Source: CAWGOF01 sp963824225
GTDB taxonomy: Bacteria; Acidobacteriota; Polarisedimenticolia; Polarisedimenticolales; Polarisedimenticolaceae
DNA length: 64,000 nucleotides
Assembly (NCBI GenBank): GCA_963824225.1
Contig: CAWGOF010000003.1
Span: 1,860,001-1,924,000 of the forward strand
Direction of reading: 5' to 3'
The notes under the pieces were generated by a model, which did no database searches, had not been told where the DNA came from, and saw only the letters and a program-made list of their open reading frames with translations. This document shows positions 32,684 to 42,724 of this stretch, piece after piece (positions within the stretch are counted from its first letter, which is position 1; each line of letters begins with the position of its first letter). Position numbers and translations under genes: made by a program.

Positions 32684-32826
32684 CGCGACGCTCAACTCGC
32701 TGACGCCGGATAAGATCGCCGAGGCAGACCGGTTCGTCGACCTGTGCGAGCGGTTCGGCACGATGCGGCCGGCTGCTGCCGACGAGTGGCGGAGAAGGAT
32801 CGCAGAGCGGCGGGCGCTTAGCCGCT
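32684..32826 (+). repeat. DEWRRRI decaying-ORF repeat, copy A
   Basis: Translates to DATLNSLTPDKIAEADRFVD, then LCERFGTMRPAAADEWRRRI and a short tail. The copy at 54862-54996 is about two-thirds identical over 44 residues. No intact gene surrounds either copy. Probably the conserved C-terminus of a once mobile or widely repeated small protein. Confidence 0.5.
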
Positions 32827-32907
32827 GCAGCGGCCCAGCGAGCAACTACCGGCCGTCACGTTGAAGCGAGCCGCGCGGCGAGCGCCGCCTCGAGCAGGTC
32901 CTCTTCC

Positions 32908-33366
32908 TCAGAGTTCCCAGAGGCCGTACTGAATGCCTCCTTGGAAGTAGATGGCAAACTTGCCGTGGCCAGGGATCTCCGTAGCAGTCACCGCAAACTC
33001 ACCACCGGCCGCCTCCGCTGCCTTCACAGCAGCCTCGATGTCATCTACCAACACATAGGGCCGTACCACGGGTTCTTCGTCCTCACGCATCGGCGCGCGC
33101 ACACCGACCCGGCCGCCGCCCTTCAGCGTCGCCGTGCGGGCATTGCCGAGCGCGGCCACGGGTTCGCCGAAGCTAACCCCGTGCAGTTTCTCCAAGGCAG
33201 AGCACGTCGCGTCCACGTCGGCAGTCACGACTTCAAGGTACTGAACCAGCATGGCCTTCTCCTTAGGTGAATCCTGTGTGCCTGGGGCGCTGGGAGAGTT
33301 GTAAGCCCACAGGACCAGCGCTGGTACGAGCAGCGCCAGGACAGAACGGAACTTCAGAGTAATCAC
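32908..33366 (-). CDS. Secreted/anchored VOC (glyoxalase-fold) protein
   Basis: 152 residues from GTG 33366, overlapping the upstream peptidase stop in GTGA. Residues 1-30 are a hydrophobic signal or anchor (SVLALLVPALVLWAYNS). From about 40 the sequence is VOC-like: YLEVVTADVDATCSALEKLH, YVLVDDIEAAVKAAEAAGG, and FAIYFQGGIQYGLWEL at the end. Metal-binding residues are not obvious, so catalysis is uncertain. An internal ATG at residue 40 would give a cytoplasmic version. Coupled translation implies joint work or expression with the S9 peptidase. Confidence 0.7.
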   Translation of the reverse strand: MITLKFRSVLALLVPALVLWAYNSPSAPGTQDSPKEKAMLVQYLEVVTADVDATCSALEKLHGVSFGEPVAALGNARTATLKGGGRVGVRAPMREDEEPVVRPYVLVDDIEAAVKAAEAAGGEFAVTATEIPGHGKFAIYFQGGIQYGLWEL

Positions 33367-35261
33367 TTTCGTTTCTCCTCGGAAGTCGCGGGTTTCAGGT
33401 GGTCCACGAAGAAACCGACGATTTCTGTCGTCGACCGCACCCGGTTGGGGGTCTTGCGCCATCCGTGCCCTTCGTCGGGGAATAGAGTGTATTTCACCGG
33501 CACCCCGCGTCCCTTCAGGCTCGCGACGATCTGCTCGGCCTCGACCACCGGCACGTTGGTGTCGTTGGCGCCGTGGAGGACGATCAGCGGCGTCCGGATC
33601 CGGTCGAGTTTGTGGATCGGCGACAGTGACTTCAGCATCGCGGATTCCTTCACCGGATCGCCGTACTCGGTGGTGGAGATCGCGGCCATCCACGGCTCGG
33701 TCTCGCGGAAGAAGCTCTCGAAATTGACGATCCCGAACAGATTGGCGCCGGCGGTGAACATGTCGGGGTATTCGGTGACGCCGGCCATCACCATGTAGCC
33801 GCCGTAGCTGCCGCCCATGATCCCCAGCCGCTTCGGGTCGGCGATGCCCTTCGCCACCAGGGCGTCGGTCGACGCCTTGATGTCGGCGATGCTGTTCACG
33901 CGCTTGGCGCCGTCATCCATCGCCATGAACGCTTTGCCGAAGCCGCTCGAGCCGCGGACGTTGGGCGCGAATACCGCGATCCCGCTGGCCACGAGCGCCT
34001 GCGCATCGGGGCTCATCGTCGGTCGCGCCTGGCCTTCAGGCCCCCCGTGATAGCTGAACACCAGTGGCAGCGCCCGTTTCGCTCCCGCCGGGCGGTAGAG
34101 CCAGCCTGACAGCGGCGTGCCGTCGTTGGCCGCATACGTAATCAGCTCGGGCCGCACCAGCGTTTTCAGCTCGACCCCGTCGTGCCGGCTCTCGGTCACG
34201 CGTGTCACGCGGTTGCTCAGGACATCGATCAAGTAGGCGTCGGTCGTCTGGTTCGCGCCTCCGCCGGTCATCGCCAGCAACCGCCCGGCCTTGTCGAAAG
34301 TTGCCGGTCGACCGATGTCGAAGGGTAGGGTCGGCCCCTTGCGGACCTTCCCTGTCGCGGTGTCGTACCAAGCGAGCTCGGTCGAACCCGCCACATTCCA
34401 CGCCAGCACCGCGACCCGCCCGTCGGGGCTCAGCAAACCGCCGTCCGCCACCGCGTCGTCGCGTGAGGCGAAATAGCGGATCGGCGACACCTCGCCGTCG
34501 CTGCCCAGGGTGATCGTTCCGAATGCCGCGCGGTCACGGCCGACGTCCGACATCACGTAGAGCGTGCGCCCGTCGCCGCCGAACTGCGCCCAACCGCTCT
34601 GCGCTTTGCCCTCGTGCGGGGTCAGCAGCACTTCCGAGCCACTCTCGAGGTGGACGGCATACAGATTGGTGTCGCCGCGGCCGACCAGCCGCGTCACGCT
34701 CGCCCAGCTCCCCGCCGTGTCGACGATCCCGTTCATGCCCTTGTCGGTCACGACCGCTCGCATAGCACCGGTCGTGGGATCGAGCAGCATCGCGTCCATG
34801 CCCGCCGGTGTCTTCTGGTTGGTGCTGATCCGGATGAATCGCGAATCGTCGGTCCAGCCGTCCAGCCAGTTGTTCTCCTTGCCACCCGCGGTAAGCCGGC
34901 TGGCGCCAGTCCCGTCGGGGCGCATCAACCAGATCTGCGTGTTGAGTCCTCCGCCCGGCGCGACGGTGTATGCCAGCCACTGTCCGTCGGGCGACCAATC
35001 GACACCTCCGACCGGATCGGGCAGGTTCGTGATCTGCCGCGCGTCGCCGGTCGCGATCGTCTCGATCCACAGTTGCGGGCTTCCGCTCGCGTTGCTCAAG
35101 TAGGCGAGCTTCGATCCGTCGGGCGACAGCGCCGGCGACTGCACGAAGTGGATCCGTCCGAACGCCGCGATCCTCTCGGCCATGGCGCCGTCCTGCCCCG
35201 TGGCCTGTGCCGCCGCTGCGCTTGTCAGCAGCACCAGCACCGTCTTGGTCATCCCACGCAT
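33363..35261 (-). CDS. S9 family prolyl-oligopeptidase-like hydrolase
   Basis: 632 residues from ATG 35261, with GGGAGG upstream. Signal peptide (MTKTVLVLLTSAAAAQATG), then a TolB/PD40 beta-propeller (SPDGSKLAYLSN, WSPDGQWLAYT, about 40-370), then the alpha/beta-hydrolase catalytic domain. The triad is Ser in GGSYGGYM (about 465), Asp in GANDTNVP and His in DEGHGW. A periplasmic dipeptidyl- or acyl-peptidase cleaving oligopeptides. Overlaps the VOC gene start. Confidence 0.9.
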   Translation of the reverse strand: MRGMTKTVLVLLTSAAAAQATGQDGAMAERIAAFGRIHFVQSPALSPDGSKLAYLSNASGSPQLWIETIATGDARQITNLPDPVGGVDWSPDGQWLAYTVAPGGGLNTQIWLMRPDGTGASRLTAGGKENNWLDGWTDDSRFIRISTNQKTPAGMDAMLLDPTTGAMRAVVTDKGMNGIVDTAGSWASVTRLVGRGDTNLYAVHLESGSEVLLTPHEGKAQSGWAQFGGDGRTLYVMSDVGRDRAAFGTITLGSDGEVSPIRYFASRDDAVADGGLLSPDGRVAVLAWNVAGSTELAWYDTATGKVRKGPTLPFDIGRPATFDKAGRLLAMTGGGANQTTDAYLIDVLSNRVTRVTESRHDGVELKTLVRPELITYAANDGTPLSGWLYRPAGAKRALPLVFSYHGGPEGQARPTMSPDAQALVASGIAVFAPNVRGSSGFGKAFMAMDDGAKRVNSIADIKASTDALVAKGIADPKRLGIMGGSYGGYMVMAGVTEYPDMFTAGANLFGIVNFESFFRETEPWMAAISTTEYGDPVKESAMLKSLSPIHKLDRIRTPLIVLHGANDTNVPVVEAEQIVASLKGRGVPVKYTLFPDEGHGWRKTPNRVRSTTEIVGFFVDHLKPATSEEKRK

Positions 35262-35314
35262 CGTATCCCTCCCTCGCTTGCGAGCGCGATCACGTGCTGC
35301 GGGCCACGTTGGCT

Positions 35315-36814
35315 TTAGTACCGAACGCGCATCAGCCGGCGCATCCACGACAGCGTGCGCCTTTGGTACGGGAAGCCGAGCAGCTTGCTCACGATGCCGG
35401 ACACGCAGCCGAGGAGCCGTGAGTCTTCCACCACGGTCTGCACGCGGCAGAACTGGCGCAGCGATTCCGCGCCGTGCCTCAGGCCGAGGCCGCTCTGCTT
35501 CACGCCGCCGAGCGGAGCGGCCACGCACAGATAGTTGAAAAGCACGTCGTTGACGCACACGGTGCCCGATTCGATCTGGCCCGCCAGCGCGTTTGCGCGC
35601 GCGCTGTCGCGAGACCAGATGCTGCCCGATAAGCCCAGCGCACTCTGGTTGGTCAATCGCAGCGCTTCCTCGGCGTCGCGCACGCGCATGATCGGCAGCA
35701 CGGGACCGAAGGTCTCTTCGTTCATCACCTTCATCGCGAGCGTTGCGTCGGCGATCAGGGTGGGCTCGAAGTAGTTTCCGCTCCGGGTGCTGCGCTTGCC
35801 GCCGCAAAGCACGCGGGCGCCGCGGGCGAGCGCGTCGGCGACTTGGGCTTCGACGTGCAACATCTGCGGTGGGAAGGTCATCGCGCCGACATCGAAGACT
35901 TCGGCGTCGTCGCCCGGGCCCTGGCGCAGGCGCTTGGCTTCGGCTGCGCACAGCGCGATGAACTCGTCGGCGACGGGCTCCTCGACGAATACGCGCTCGG
36001 TGCGGATGCAGATCTGGCCGCTGTGCGCGAAGCCGCTCCATACCGCAGCGCGTGCGGCGCGCGGTAGGTCGGCGTCTCGCAGCACGATCAACGCGGACTT
36101 GCCACCCAGCTCGAGGATCGCGGGGATCATGCGCGCGGCGGCGGCTTGTGCGACTTGCAGGCCGGCGCGGTGGCTGCCAGTGAAGAAGATCATGTCGCAC
36201 CGCGCTACCAGCTCGCGCCCCACATCCGCGCGTCCAGTCACGACCTGGAAGACGTCGGCGGGCAAACCTTCGTCGGCCCAGAGCGCGGCGACGCGCAGCG
36301 AGGTCAGAGGTGTCCACTCCGAGGGCTTGAGCAGCACCGCGTTGCCGGCGAGCAGCGGTGCGATCGCGTCTGCGAAGTTATTGAGCAGCGGCCAGTTCCA
36401 GGGTCCGATCACGCCGACGACGCCGCGCGCGTGATGAATCACACGCGCACGCTTGTTGGGGAACAGGCTGGGGCGCCGCACCTCGTCCGCGAGCGCCCGC
36501 TTGCCGGCGCGACCGGTGTAGAAGCGCGTCAGCTCGAGCGTGTAGAGCAACTCGAAGATCTCTGCCTCGTAGCTGGGCTTGCCGCTCTCGCCGACCAGCG
36601 TCTGCAGAAGCGCCTTGTCGTCGCGGATGCGGCGCATGATCCGGCGGAGGGCCGTTGCACGCTCGTCAACAGGCAACCTCGCCCAGGCAGGTTGCGCCTT
36701 GCGCGCACGCGCCAGCGCAGCTTCCACGTGCGCGCGCGAGTGCTCGGGTACCTGTGCGAGCACAGCCCCGGTCGCGGGGTTGTGCACGTCGATCAGCGCG
36801 TCGGCCATGGCCAT
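35315..36814 (-). CDS. Aldehyde dehydrogenase family protein
   Basis: 499 residues. Hallmarks: VIGPWNWPLLNNFADAIAPL (about 130), FTGSHRAG cofactor loop, ELGGKSALIV with the general-base Glu, SGQICIRTERV with catalytic Cys (about 275), and EETFGPVLP. It oxidises an aldehyde to the acid with NAD(P)+. The C-terminus (QRRTLSWMRRLMRVRY) is basic and could be membrane-associated, as in long-chain fatty-aldehyde dehydrogenases. The 230 bp upstream of it (36815-37045) hold no gene I can support. Confidence 0.9.
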   Translation of the reverse strand: MAMADALIDVHNPATGAVLAQVPEHSRAHVEAALARARKAQPAWARLPVDERATALRRIMRRIRDDKALLQTLVGESGKPSYEAEIFELLYTLELTRFYTGRAGKRALADEVRRPSLFPNKRARVIHHARGVVGVIGPWNWPLLNNFADAIAPLLAGNAVLLKPSEWTPLTSLRVAALWADEGLPADVFQVVTGRADVGRELVARCDMIFFTGSHRAGLQVAQAAAARMIPAILELGGKSALIVLRDADLPRAARAAVWSGFAHSGQICIRTERVFVEEPVADEFIALCAAEAKRLRQGPGDDAEVFDVGAMTFPPQMLHVEAQVADALARGARVLCGGKRSTRSGNYFEPTLIADATLAMKVMNEETFGPVLPIMRVRDAEEALRLTNQSALGLSGSIWSRDSARANALAGQIESGTVCVNDVLFNYLCVAAPLGGVKQSGLGLRHGAESLRQFCRVQTVVEDSRLLGCVSGIVSKLLGFPYQRRTLSWMRRLMRVRY

Positions 36815-37045
36815 GTCTGGACTGCGAGACGGTACGGCTCTGTACCATGCGCTCGAAGCTGGCGGCGGTCAGTGCATGGTATCACGGTGTGGGGCGTCAG
36901 CCGCCGTCGCCGTATTCTCGCGACGATTGCTATTCGACGCGCTGCACGGGCACTCTTCTGGGGAACGAACGAAACCGCTTCGCGGTAGGGACCCGGTTCG
37001 AGCGCCGTAGGTAGCGTCAGCTCAGCGATTTCCCGAGTCGCGAGA

Positions 37046-37576
<531 letters not shown>

Positions 37577-37641
37577 ACTGGTCTTCCCCCGGTTTGACGC
37601 CGCGCTAGTTTAGCGGGATATGATCCCGCAGGAGGTGCGGC

Positions 37642-37918
37642 ATGGGGGCGAGGGCGAAACGTCGTCGCTTCACGCGAGACTTCAAGCTCGAGGCCGTTCG
37701 CCTGGTCCGTGAGGGCCGGACGCAGAGAGCGGTGGCCGAAGAGCTTGGCCTCAACGCGAATCTGCTCGGCCGGTGGATCAAGCAGCTTGGCATCGATCCC
37801 GAGCAGGCTTTTCCGGGCCAGGGGATCCTGAAGGCACGCGACAAAGAAGTCGACGACCTGCGTCGAGAGAATGCTCGCCTGCGCGGTGAGCTGTCGTTCT
37901 TAAAAAAAGTCTCGGTAC
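37642..37918 (+). pseudogene. IS3 OrfA, cut by IS30
   Basis: RRFTRDFKLEAVRLVREGRT opens the HTH domain, QRAVAEELGLNANLLGRWIK is its recognition helix, and a leucine-zipper segment (VDDLRRENARLRGELSFLKK) follows. The IS30 insertion stops it at the A7 run (near 37901-37907) where the OrfA/OrfB junction lies. DNA-binding half of the transposase; no longer joined to OrfB. Confidence 0.85.
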
Positions 37919-39120
37919 GCTCAAGTGGTCAGTGCAACATACTCCGACAGGAGAAGGAGAGAGCACTGTGCCACGAGCGAGAAGAGCTTATTCCGACGAA
38001 GAGCGCGAGGATCTCTGGCGTCGCTGGAAGCGCGGCGACAGAATCACCGACATCGCGATCGCCCTTGAACGGAAACCGGGATCTGTATTCGGACCTCTTC
38101 TCGCAAGCGGCGGCATCGAACCGAGGAAGCGAGCTCGGAGCGAACGAGTCCTGAGCCTCGGAGAGCGGGAGTCGATATCTCGAGGCCTCGCAGTGGGAAC
38201 GAGCGTCCGGGCGATTGCGCGAGACCTCGACCGTGCTCCGAGCACGATCAGCAGGGAAGTTGCTCGTCACGGCGGGCGTAGTCGCTATCGCGCAATGAAA
38301 GCCGATGAGCGCGCGTGGAAGGGTGCTCTTCGCCCCAAAGCCTGCAAACTGGCGAAGCACCGGCGCCTTCGTCGCCTGGTCGCGTCAAAGCTGGGTCTAA
38401 ACTGGTCTCCGGAGCAGATTGCCGGGTGGCTTCGACGTCGCCACCCCGGCGACGCCGACATGAACATTTCCCATGAGGCCATCTACCGCTCGCTGTTCAT
38501 CCAGGCCCGGGGCGTCCTCAAGCGTGAACTCATCGCGCACCTTCGAACGAAGCGGCGCTTTCGGCAATCGGCGCGCCGCCAACCGTCGCGGCAGGGCCAG
38601 ATCCTCGACTCAATCTCGATTCGGGACCGTCCACCGGAGGTCGAAGATCGTGCCGTTCCAGGACACTGGGAAGGCGATCTCCTGATCGGAGCGCACAACA
38701 CGCACATCGCAACGCTCGTCGAGCGCACCTCGCGGTACACGGTTCTGGTCAAGGTGCCTCGAAAAGATGCAGCGACCGTCCGGAAGGCTCTCGCGCGACA
38801 GATTCGACGGCTTCCCGACGAACTCACCAACAGTCTCACGTGGGATCGCGGCACTGAACTCGCTCAGCATGTCCAGCTGAGCGTCGATGCAAACCTAGAT
38901 ATCTACTTTTGCGATCCGCAGAGTCCCTGGCAACGTGGAACCAACGAGAATACCAATCGCTTGCTACGACAGTACTTTCCAAAGGGTGTTCGACTTGACG
39001 GCTGGTCTCAGGCCAACCTAAACAACACAGCCCGCGAGCTGAACACCCGACCCCGGAGGACGCTTGGATTCAAAACTCCTCTCGAGGTCTTTACTGAAGC
39101 GTTGCATTGACCGATTGAGC
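37919..39120 (+). mobile_element. IS30-family element nested in IS3
   Basis: Left end GCTCAAGTGGTCAGTGCAAC (37919) and right end, reversed, GCTCAATCGGTCAATGCAAC (39120) are imperfect inverted repeats. GGTAC occurs at the left border (37914-37918) and again at 39131-39135, so the exact right edge and target duplication are uncertain by about 10 bp. The younger of the two insertions. Confidence 0.85.
37968..39110 (+). CDS. IS30-family transposase
   Basis: 380 residues from GTG 37968 (GGAGAAGGAG upstream). An N-terminal HTH (SVRAIARDLDRAPSTISREV, about 75-95) precedes the DDE domain: PGHWEGDLLIG (first Asp), LTWDRGTELAQ (second Asp) and RGTNENTNRLLRQYFPKG (Glu). Full length with an intact triad, so the element may be active. 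Confidence 0.93.
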   Translation: MPRARRAYSDEEREDLWRRWKRGDRITDIAIALERKPGSVFGPLLASGGIEPRKRARSERVLSLGERESISRGLAVGTSVRAIARDLDRAPSTISREVARHGGRSRYRAMKADERAWKGALRPKACKLAKHRRLRRLVASKLGLNWSPEQIAGWLRRRHPGDADMNISHEAIYRSLFIQARGVLKRELIAHLRTKRRFRQSARRQPSRQGQILDSISIRDRPPEVEDRAVPGHWEGDLLIGAHNTHIATLVERTSRYTVLVKVPRKDAATVRKALARQIRRLPDELTNSLTWDRGTELAQHVQLSVDANLDIYFCDPQSPWQRGTNENTNRLLRQYFPKGVRLDGWSQANLNNTARELNTRPRRTLGFKTPLEVFTEALH

Positions 39121-39152
39121 CTGCCCTCCGGGTACTTCGCCAAAAGCCATCG

Positions 39153-40013
39153 ATGAAGTATCCGCGGATCGACGAGCACCGCGAGAGCTACCCGACGCGC
39201 TGGATGTGCTCGGCGATGGCCGTGTCCGATCGCGGGTTTCGGTCCTGGCGAGCTCGTGCTGCCTCCCGGCGACGTCAGGAGGACCGGCGGCTGCTGATCG
39301 AGATCCGTACGAGCTTCGAACGAAGCGAGCGGACCTACGGCAGTCCGAGGATCCTCAAGGATCTTCGCGAGCTAGGGCAACGAACGTCGGAGAAGCGCAT
39401 CGCACGCATCATGCGGGAAAACAGCATCGCTGCGGTCCAGCGTCGACGCTTCAAGGTGACGACGCAGTCCGCACACGACCTTCCGATCCAGCCGAACCTG
39501 CTGGATCGCGACTTCACCGTCGAGCAGCCGAATCGCGTTTGGCTCGGTGACATCACGTACATCCGGACCGAGGAAGGCTGGCTGTATCTGGCCGCGCTGA
39601 TGGACCTGTGCTCGCGACGGATCGTGGGGTGGAACACCGCCGATCGGATCGATCGCTGGCTCACGCTCACGGCCCTCGAGCAAGCTCTTCGAGAGCGCCG
39701 GCCGGCTCCGGGACTGCTTCACCATTCGGATCAGGGAGGCCAGTACGCGGCCTACGAGTACCAGCGGTGCCTGGAAAGCGCGCAAGCGATCTCGAGCATG
39801 AGCCGCAAGGGAGACTGCTGGGACAACGCACCCATGGAGAGCTTCTTCAGCACGCTCAAGCGCGAACGTGTGCACCGACGACGCTACTGGACTCGCCAGG
39901 AAGCCACGGAGGATCTAGGCAGCTACCTCGATCGCTACAACCGGATTCGCCGTCACTCGCAGCTGGGCGACCTCAGCCCAGCCCGATTCGAGGTGAGTAG
40001 ATTTCACACTTAA
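39153..40013 (+). CDS. IS3 OrfB transposase
   Basis: 286 residues with the rve DDE core: VWLGDITYI, LHHSDQGGQYAA and DNAPMESFFSTLKRE supply D, D and E, and YNRIRRHSQLGDLSPARFE is the usual C-terminus. The catalytic half is intact, but its OrfA partner is now separated by IS30. It could still act in trans if expressed. Confidence 0.9.
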   Translation: MKYPRIDEHRESYPTRWMCSAMAVSDRGFRSWRARAASRRRQEDRRLLIEIRTSFERSERTYGSPRILKDLRELGQRTSEKRIARIMRENSIAAVQRRRFKVTTQSAHDLPIQPNLLDRDFTVEQPNRVWLGDITYIRTEEGWLYLAALMDLCSRRIVGWNTADRIDRWLTLTALEQALRERRPAPGLLHHSDQGGQYAAYEYQRCLESAQAISSMSRKGDCWDNAPMESFFSTLKRERVHRRRYWTRQEATEDLGSYLDRYNRIRRHSQLGDLSPARFEVSRFHT

Positions 40014-40113
40014 CCCAAGCGGCGCAAAACCGGGGGAAGACCATACCACGTCCTTTCCTCACGCGTCATTTCCGCCCCGGTGCGAGGCTGGTCGCTCAGG
40101 GAGACTAAGGCAC

Positions 40114-40335
40114 CTAAGATTCCGATCCGCAGTTCGACAGACAGATCTCCAACACGGTTTCGCAAGACACAAAGCAGGGGTTCTTGGAACAGAACGGCAC
40201 GCACCTCACGTAGTCCCGATGGCACTGCACCTCGCAACGGCTGGCCGCTACGGTCGGGGCAGACACGGCTAGCATCCCCACGACGAACGCGACGAACACC
40301 ACGGCGAGGACTCCACGAGCGACGTTCTTGTTCAT
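40114..40335 (-). CDS. Secreted eight-cysteine peptide
   Basis: 73 residues from ATG 40335, with GGGAGG about 8 nt upstream. Signal GVLAVVFVAFVVGMLAVSAP, cleavage near VAA, then a mature part with eight cysteines at 3-6-residue steps (RCEVQC, VRCVPFC, NPCFVSC, EICLSNC). The repeated C-x3-C pattern suggests a helical hairpin closed by disulfides, as in CHCH-like or alpha-hairpinin folds. Unrelated by sequence to the other secreted peptides of the window. Confidence 0.75.
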   Translation of the reverse strand: MNKNVARGVLAVVFVAFVVGMLAVSAPTVAASRCEVQCHRDYVRCVPFCSKNPCFVSCETVLEICLSNCGSES

Positions 40336-40545
40336 GGATCGGGCCTCCCTCAACTCTCGCCTCCACCACGGAGACGTACAGTTCGGGATACCCCAGCGGT
40401 GTAAGGCTGTCAACCCCGACTGATCGCCATGAGCAGGCTGCAGGGGACTCTCCGCCTACGTCGTAGGGGGAATCCAGTATCGGCGGCTCACTCGCTCTGG
40501 GCTATCCTTTGACCCTCAGAGAGAGATCCGCCGAGAGGGAGCTTC

Positions 40546-41844
40546 ATGCGCCCACCGGCTATCGTCACCTACATGTCCTACGCGGGACTCGGCATCACAC
40601 GCTCCTTGGGCACCCAAGGAATACCGGTTTTCGCCCTTGATCCGGATCTCGATCAAATGGGTATGTCGTCACGATTCTGTGTGAAGCAACAGTGTCCGCG
40701 CGTCGAAGAGTGCGTTGAACAGAACTTGGATTTCATCGTAGGGCTCGCGGGTTCGCTTCGGGAGACACCCGTACTGTTCCCGACCGGGGACAACCTCCTA
40801 CATGCCTACTCAGTTCGCGAAGGCTTTCTGCAACCTCATGTGAGGCTCACGATGCCGGACAGCGAGATCATTCGAAAGATCTCGGCGAAGGACGCTCTGT
40901 TTTGCACGGCTCGCGAGAACGGCATCCCGGTTCCGGAGACGTTCGTACCGAAGTCGCTGCAGGAGGTGAAAGCGATCTCCTCGGCGATCCTCTATCCATG
41001 CCTTATCAAGCCCGTTCGTTCGAATTCGTGGCACTCCGACACGGCTCAAGAGAAGCTGAAGATAGTCCCAGGCGGAAGTGAGAAGTGCATTCTCGCCAGA
41101 ACGCCGGCGGCGCTGATTCAGGGCTACCTGGAGATCTGTCAGGTGGATCCCGATGTCATCATCACGGAAGTAGTCCCCGGCGAGGACAACGAGCTCGTGT
41201 ACTTCGCGTTCTACAGGTCGGCGGACGGTAGGATCTGGCATTTTTCGGGCAGAAAGGAGCGTGTGACACCCGTTCACTTCGGCAGTGCAAGTTACGTCGT
41301 GTCGATCCAGGACTCGACCCTCGAGCGGATCAGCATCGAACTTCTGGAAAGCCTCGACTATCGCGGCCTGGGCGGCATCGAATTCAAACGCGACCCGCGC
41401 GACGGAAGGTTGAAGCTCATCGAGCTCAATGCAAGGTATGGGCTGTGGGATGCACTCGGCCGTCTCTGCGGCGTCGATACGGCACATCTGGCCTACCTGG
41501 ACGCGATAGGCGAAAAATTGCCCCCGCCGCGGCCAGCACGCACCGGTGTGAAATGGATATCGATAGCTCGCGACCTCAGCGCTCTGCGCGGTTACCGCCG
41601 CGAGCGGTCGCTGGAATTGCGGAAGTGGGCGCAGACGCTGCGCGGCGAGAAGATGTGGGCCGTTTTCGACTGGAATGATCCGATGCCCACCGTAACTGCC
41701 ACTCTGCGCTTTTGTCGTCGAGTTATCGAGCGGATCGGTCGTGGATCCGTCCTGAGTCGTGTCGGAAAAGGGAGATGGCGTAACCTGCTGCTGAACAAAC
41801 ACATCGCGGGAAGAAGCGATGGGGGGTTGCGCCCCAAACTCTGA
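40546..41844 (+). CDS. ATP-grasp carboxylate-amine ligase-like protein
   Basis: 432 residues. An N-terminal domain (IVTYMSYAGLGITRSLGTQG) resembles the D-aspartate ligase / CarB-like pre-ATP-grasp fold. LYPCLIKPV carries the ATP-binding Lys, ITEVVPGEDNELVYF the adenine strand, and GGIEFKRDPRDGRLKLIELN the Mg-binding Glu/Asn. Such enzymes often act in cell-surface polymer or peptide modification. Substrate unknown; unrelated in detail to the graspetide ligase at 3297. Confidence 0.75.
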   Translation: MRPPAIVTYMSYAGLGITRSLGTQGIPVFALDPDLDQMGMSSRFCVKQQCPRVEECVEQNLDFIVGLAGSLRETPVLFPTGDNLLHAYSVREGFLQPHVRLTMPDSEIIRKISAKDALFCTARENGIPVPETFVPKSLQEVKAISSAILYPCLIKPVRSNSWHSDTAQEKLKIVPGGSEKCILARTPAALIQGYLEICQVDPDVIITEVVPGEDNELVYFAFYRSADGRIWHFSGRKERVTPVHFGSASYVVSIQDSTLERISIELLESLDYRGLGGIEFKRDPRDGRLKLIELNARYGLWDALGRLCGVDTAHLAYLDAIGEKLPPPRPARTGVKWISIARDLSALRGYRRERSLELRKWAQTLRGEKMWAVFDWNDPMPTVTATLRFCRRVIERIGRGSVLSRVGKGRWRNLLLNKHIAGRSDGGLRPKL

Positions 41845-41976
41845 TCCGTCGCCCGACTTGTACAAGATCCGGCAGAACGTCAAGCGCTGGAGCGAGTGGG
41901 TACCGCCAGCTGGTCTGACCCCCGATTCGGCTAGACACTTTTCGCGCCCTATGATGGGCGCCGAAAGGTGGGCGAG

Positions 41977-42330
41977 ATGGGGGAATTCAAGCGGAAGTCG
42001 GATGGTCGGCGGATCTTCACGTCCGACTTCAAGCGAGCCACGGTGGCGCGGATCACCTCGCAGGAGAAGACGCTCGCTGAGATGTCGCGCGAGCTCGAGA
42101 TCGCACCGGCGGTATTGCGGAACTGGATGCGCTTGGCCGACGGCGGGAGTCGAGCCGCCGTCGACGCCGGCGAAGAGGTCGTGCCGGTCAGCCGGGTGCG
42201 CGAACTCGAGAAACAGGTTCGCGACCTCCAGCGCCTGGTCGGCAAGCAAGCCATGACCATCGAAATCCTGGAAGCTGCGCGAGAGGTAGTAAAAAAAAGT
42301 CCGCGCTTGTTCAAAGGGTCCAAGCGGTGA
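41977..42330 (+). CDS. IS3 (IS2-like) OrfA
   Basis: 117 residues from ATG 41977. RRIFTSDFKRATVARITSQE and the MSRELEIAPAVLRNWMRLAD helix are the DNA-binding domain, followed by a coiled coil (RELEKQVRDLQRLVGKQAMT). The A8 slippery run near its end allows -1 frameshifting to an OrfAB fusion. GTG 41968 is an alternative start. Confidence 0.85.
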   Translation: MGEFKRKSDGRRIFTSDFKRATVARITSQEKTLAEMSRELEIAPAVLRNWMRLADGGSRAAVDAGEEVVPVSRVRELEKQVRDLQRLVGKQAMTIEILEAAREVVKKSPRLFKGSKR

Positions 42331-42724
42331 CCGGCCATTCGACGACGGCGGTCTGCAGGGCCCTTGGGGTAGCGCGAGCGACCGCCTACCTGCGGCCGCG
42401 TCCGCGCGTCGGCCACTTCTATCGGCGGGCCGAGGACCGGGAGGTCCTCCTGCAGATCATGTCGGTGGTCCGGGAGCGCGCGAGCTACGGCACGCGGCGA
42501 ACGCACACCTTGGTCAATCGTCAGCGCCGGCTGCGCGGTGAAATGCCTTACAACCGCAAGCGAATTCGTCGTGTGATGCGCATCAACCAACTGACGTTGC
42601 CCGGCAAGATTCGTCGCCGTGATCGCCCTCATACGGGTCAGGTCCGCATGCCGACTTCGAACCAGCGTTGGTGCTCGGATGGCTTCAACATCCGTTGCTG
42701 GAATGGTGATCTCGTACGTGTTGC
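42327..42724 (+). pseudogene. IS3 (IS2-like) OrfB, truncated
   Basis: Starts at GTG 42327 overlapping OrfA. Motifs YGTRRTHTLVNRQ and NQRWCSDGFNIRCWNGDLVR reach the first catalytic Asp region. Similarity then ends abruptly where the NLP-repeat gene fragment begins, so the catalytic domain is missing. Confidence 0.85.

Larger units (their letters stand above)
37579..40043 (+). mobile_element. IS3-family element, interrupted by IS30
   Basis: Terminal inverted repeats start TGGTCTTCCCCCGGTTT (37579) and, on the other strand at 40043, TGGTCTTCCCCCGGTTT. The flanks are a 3-bp duplication TAC (37576-37578, 40044-40046). Without the nested IS30 the element is about 1.26 kb, normal for IS3. OrfA and OrfB are in the same frame in the restored sequence, past an A7 run. 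Confidence 0.9.
41917..42724 (+). mobile_element. Truncated IS3 (IS2-like) element
   Basis: The probable left end is TGACCCCCGATTCGGCTAGA near 41917. OrfA is complete and OrfB is cut about 130 codons in. An A8 run (42291-42298) before the OrfB start gives an open -1 frame from OrfA into OrfB. No right end is present, so the element is dead. Confidence 0.75.

Noticed and set aside
37911..39135. GGTAC as a 5-bp target duplication of the IS30 insertion
   Set aside because: Suggestive, but it would put the right end 10 bp beyond the inverted repeat, and IS30 elements usually duplicate 2-3 bp. Left undecided.
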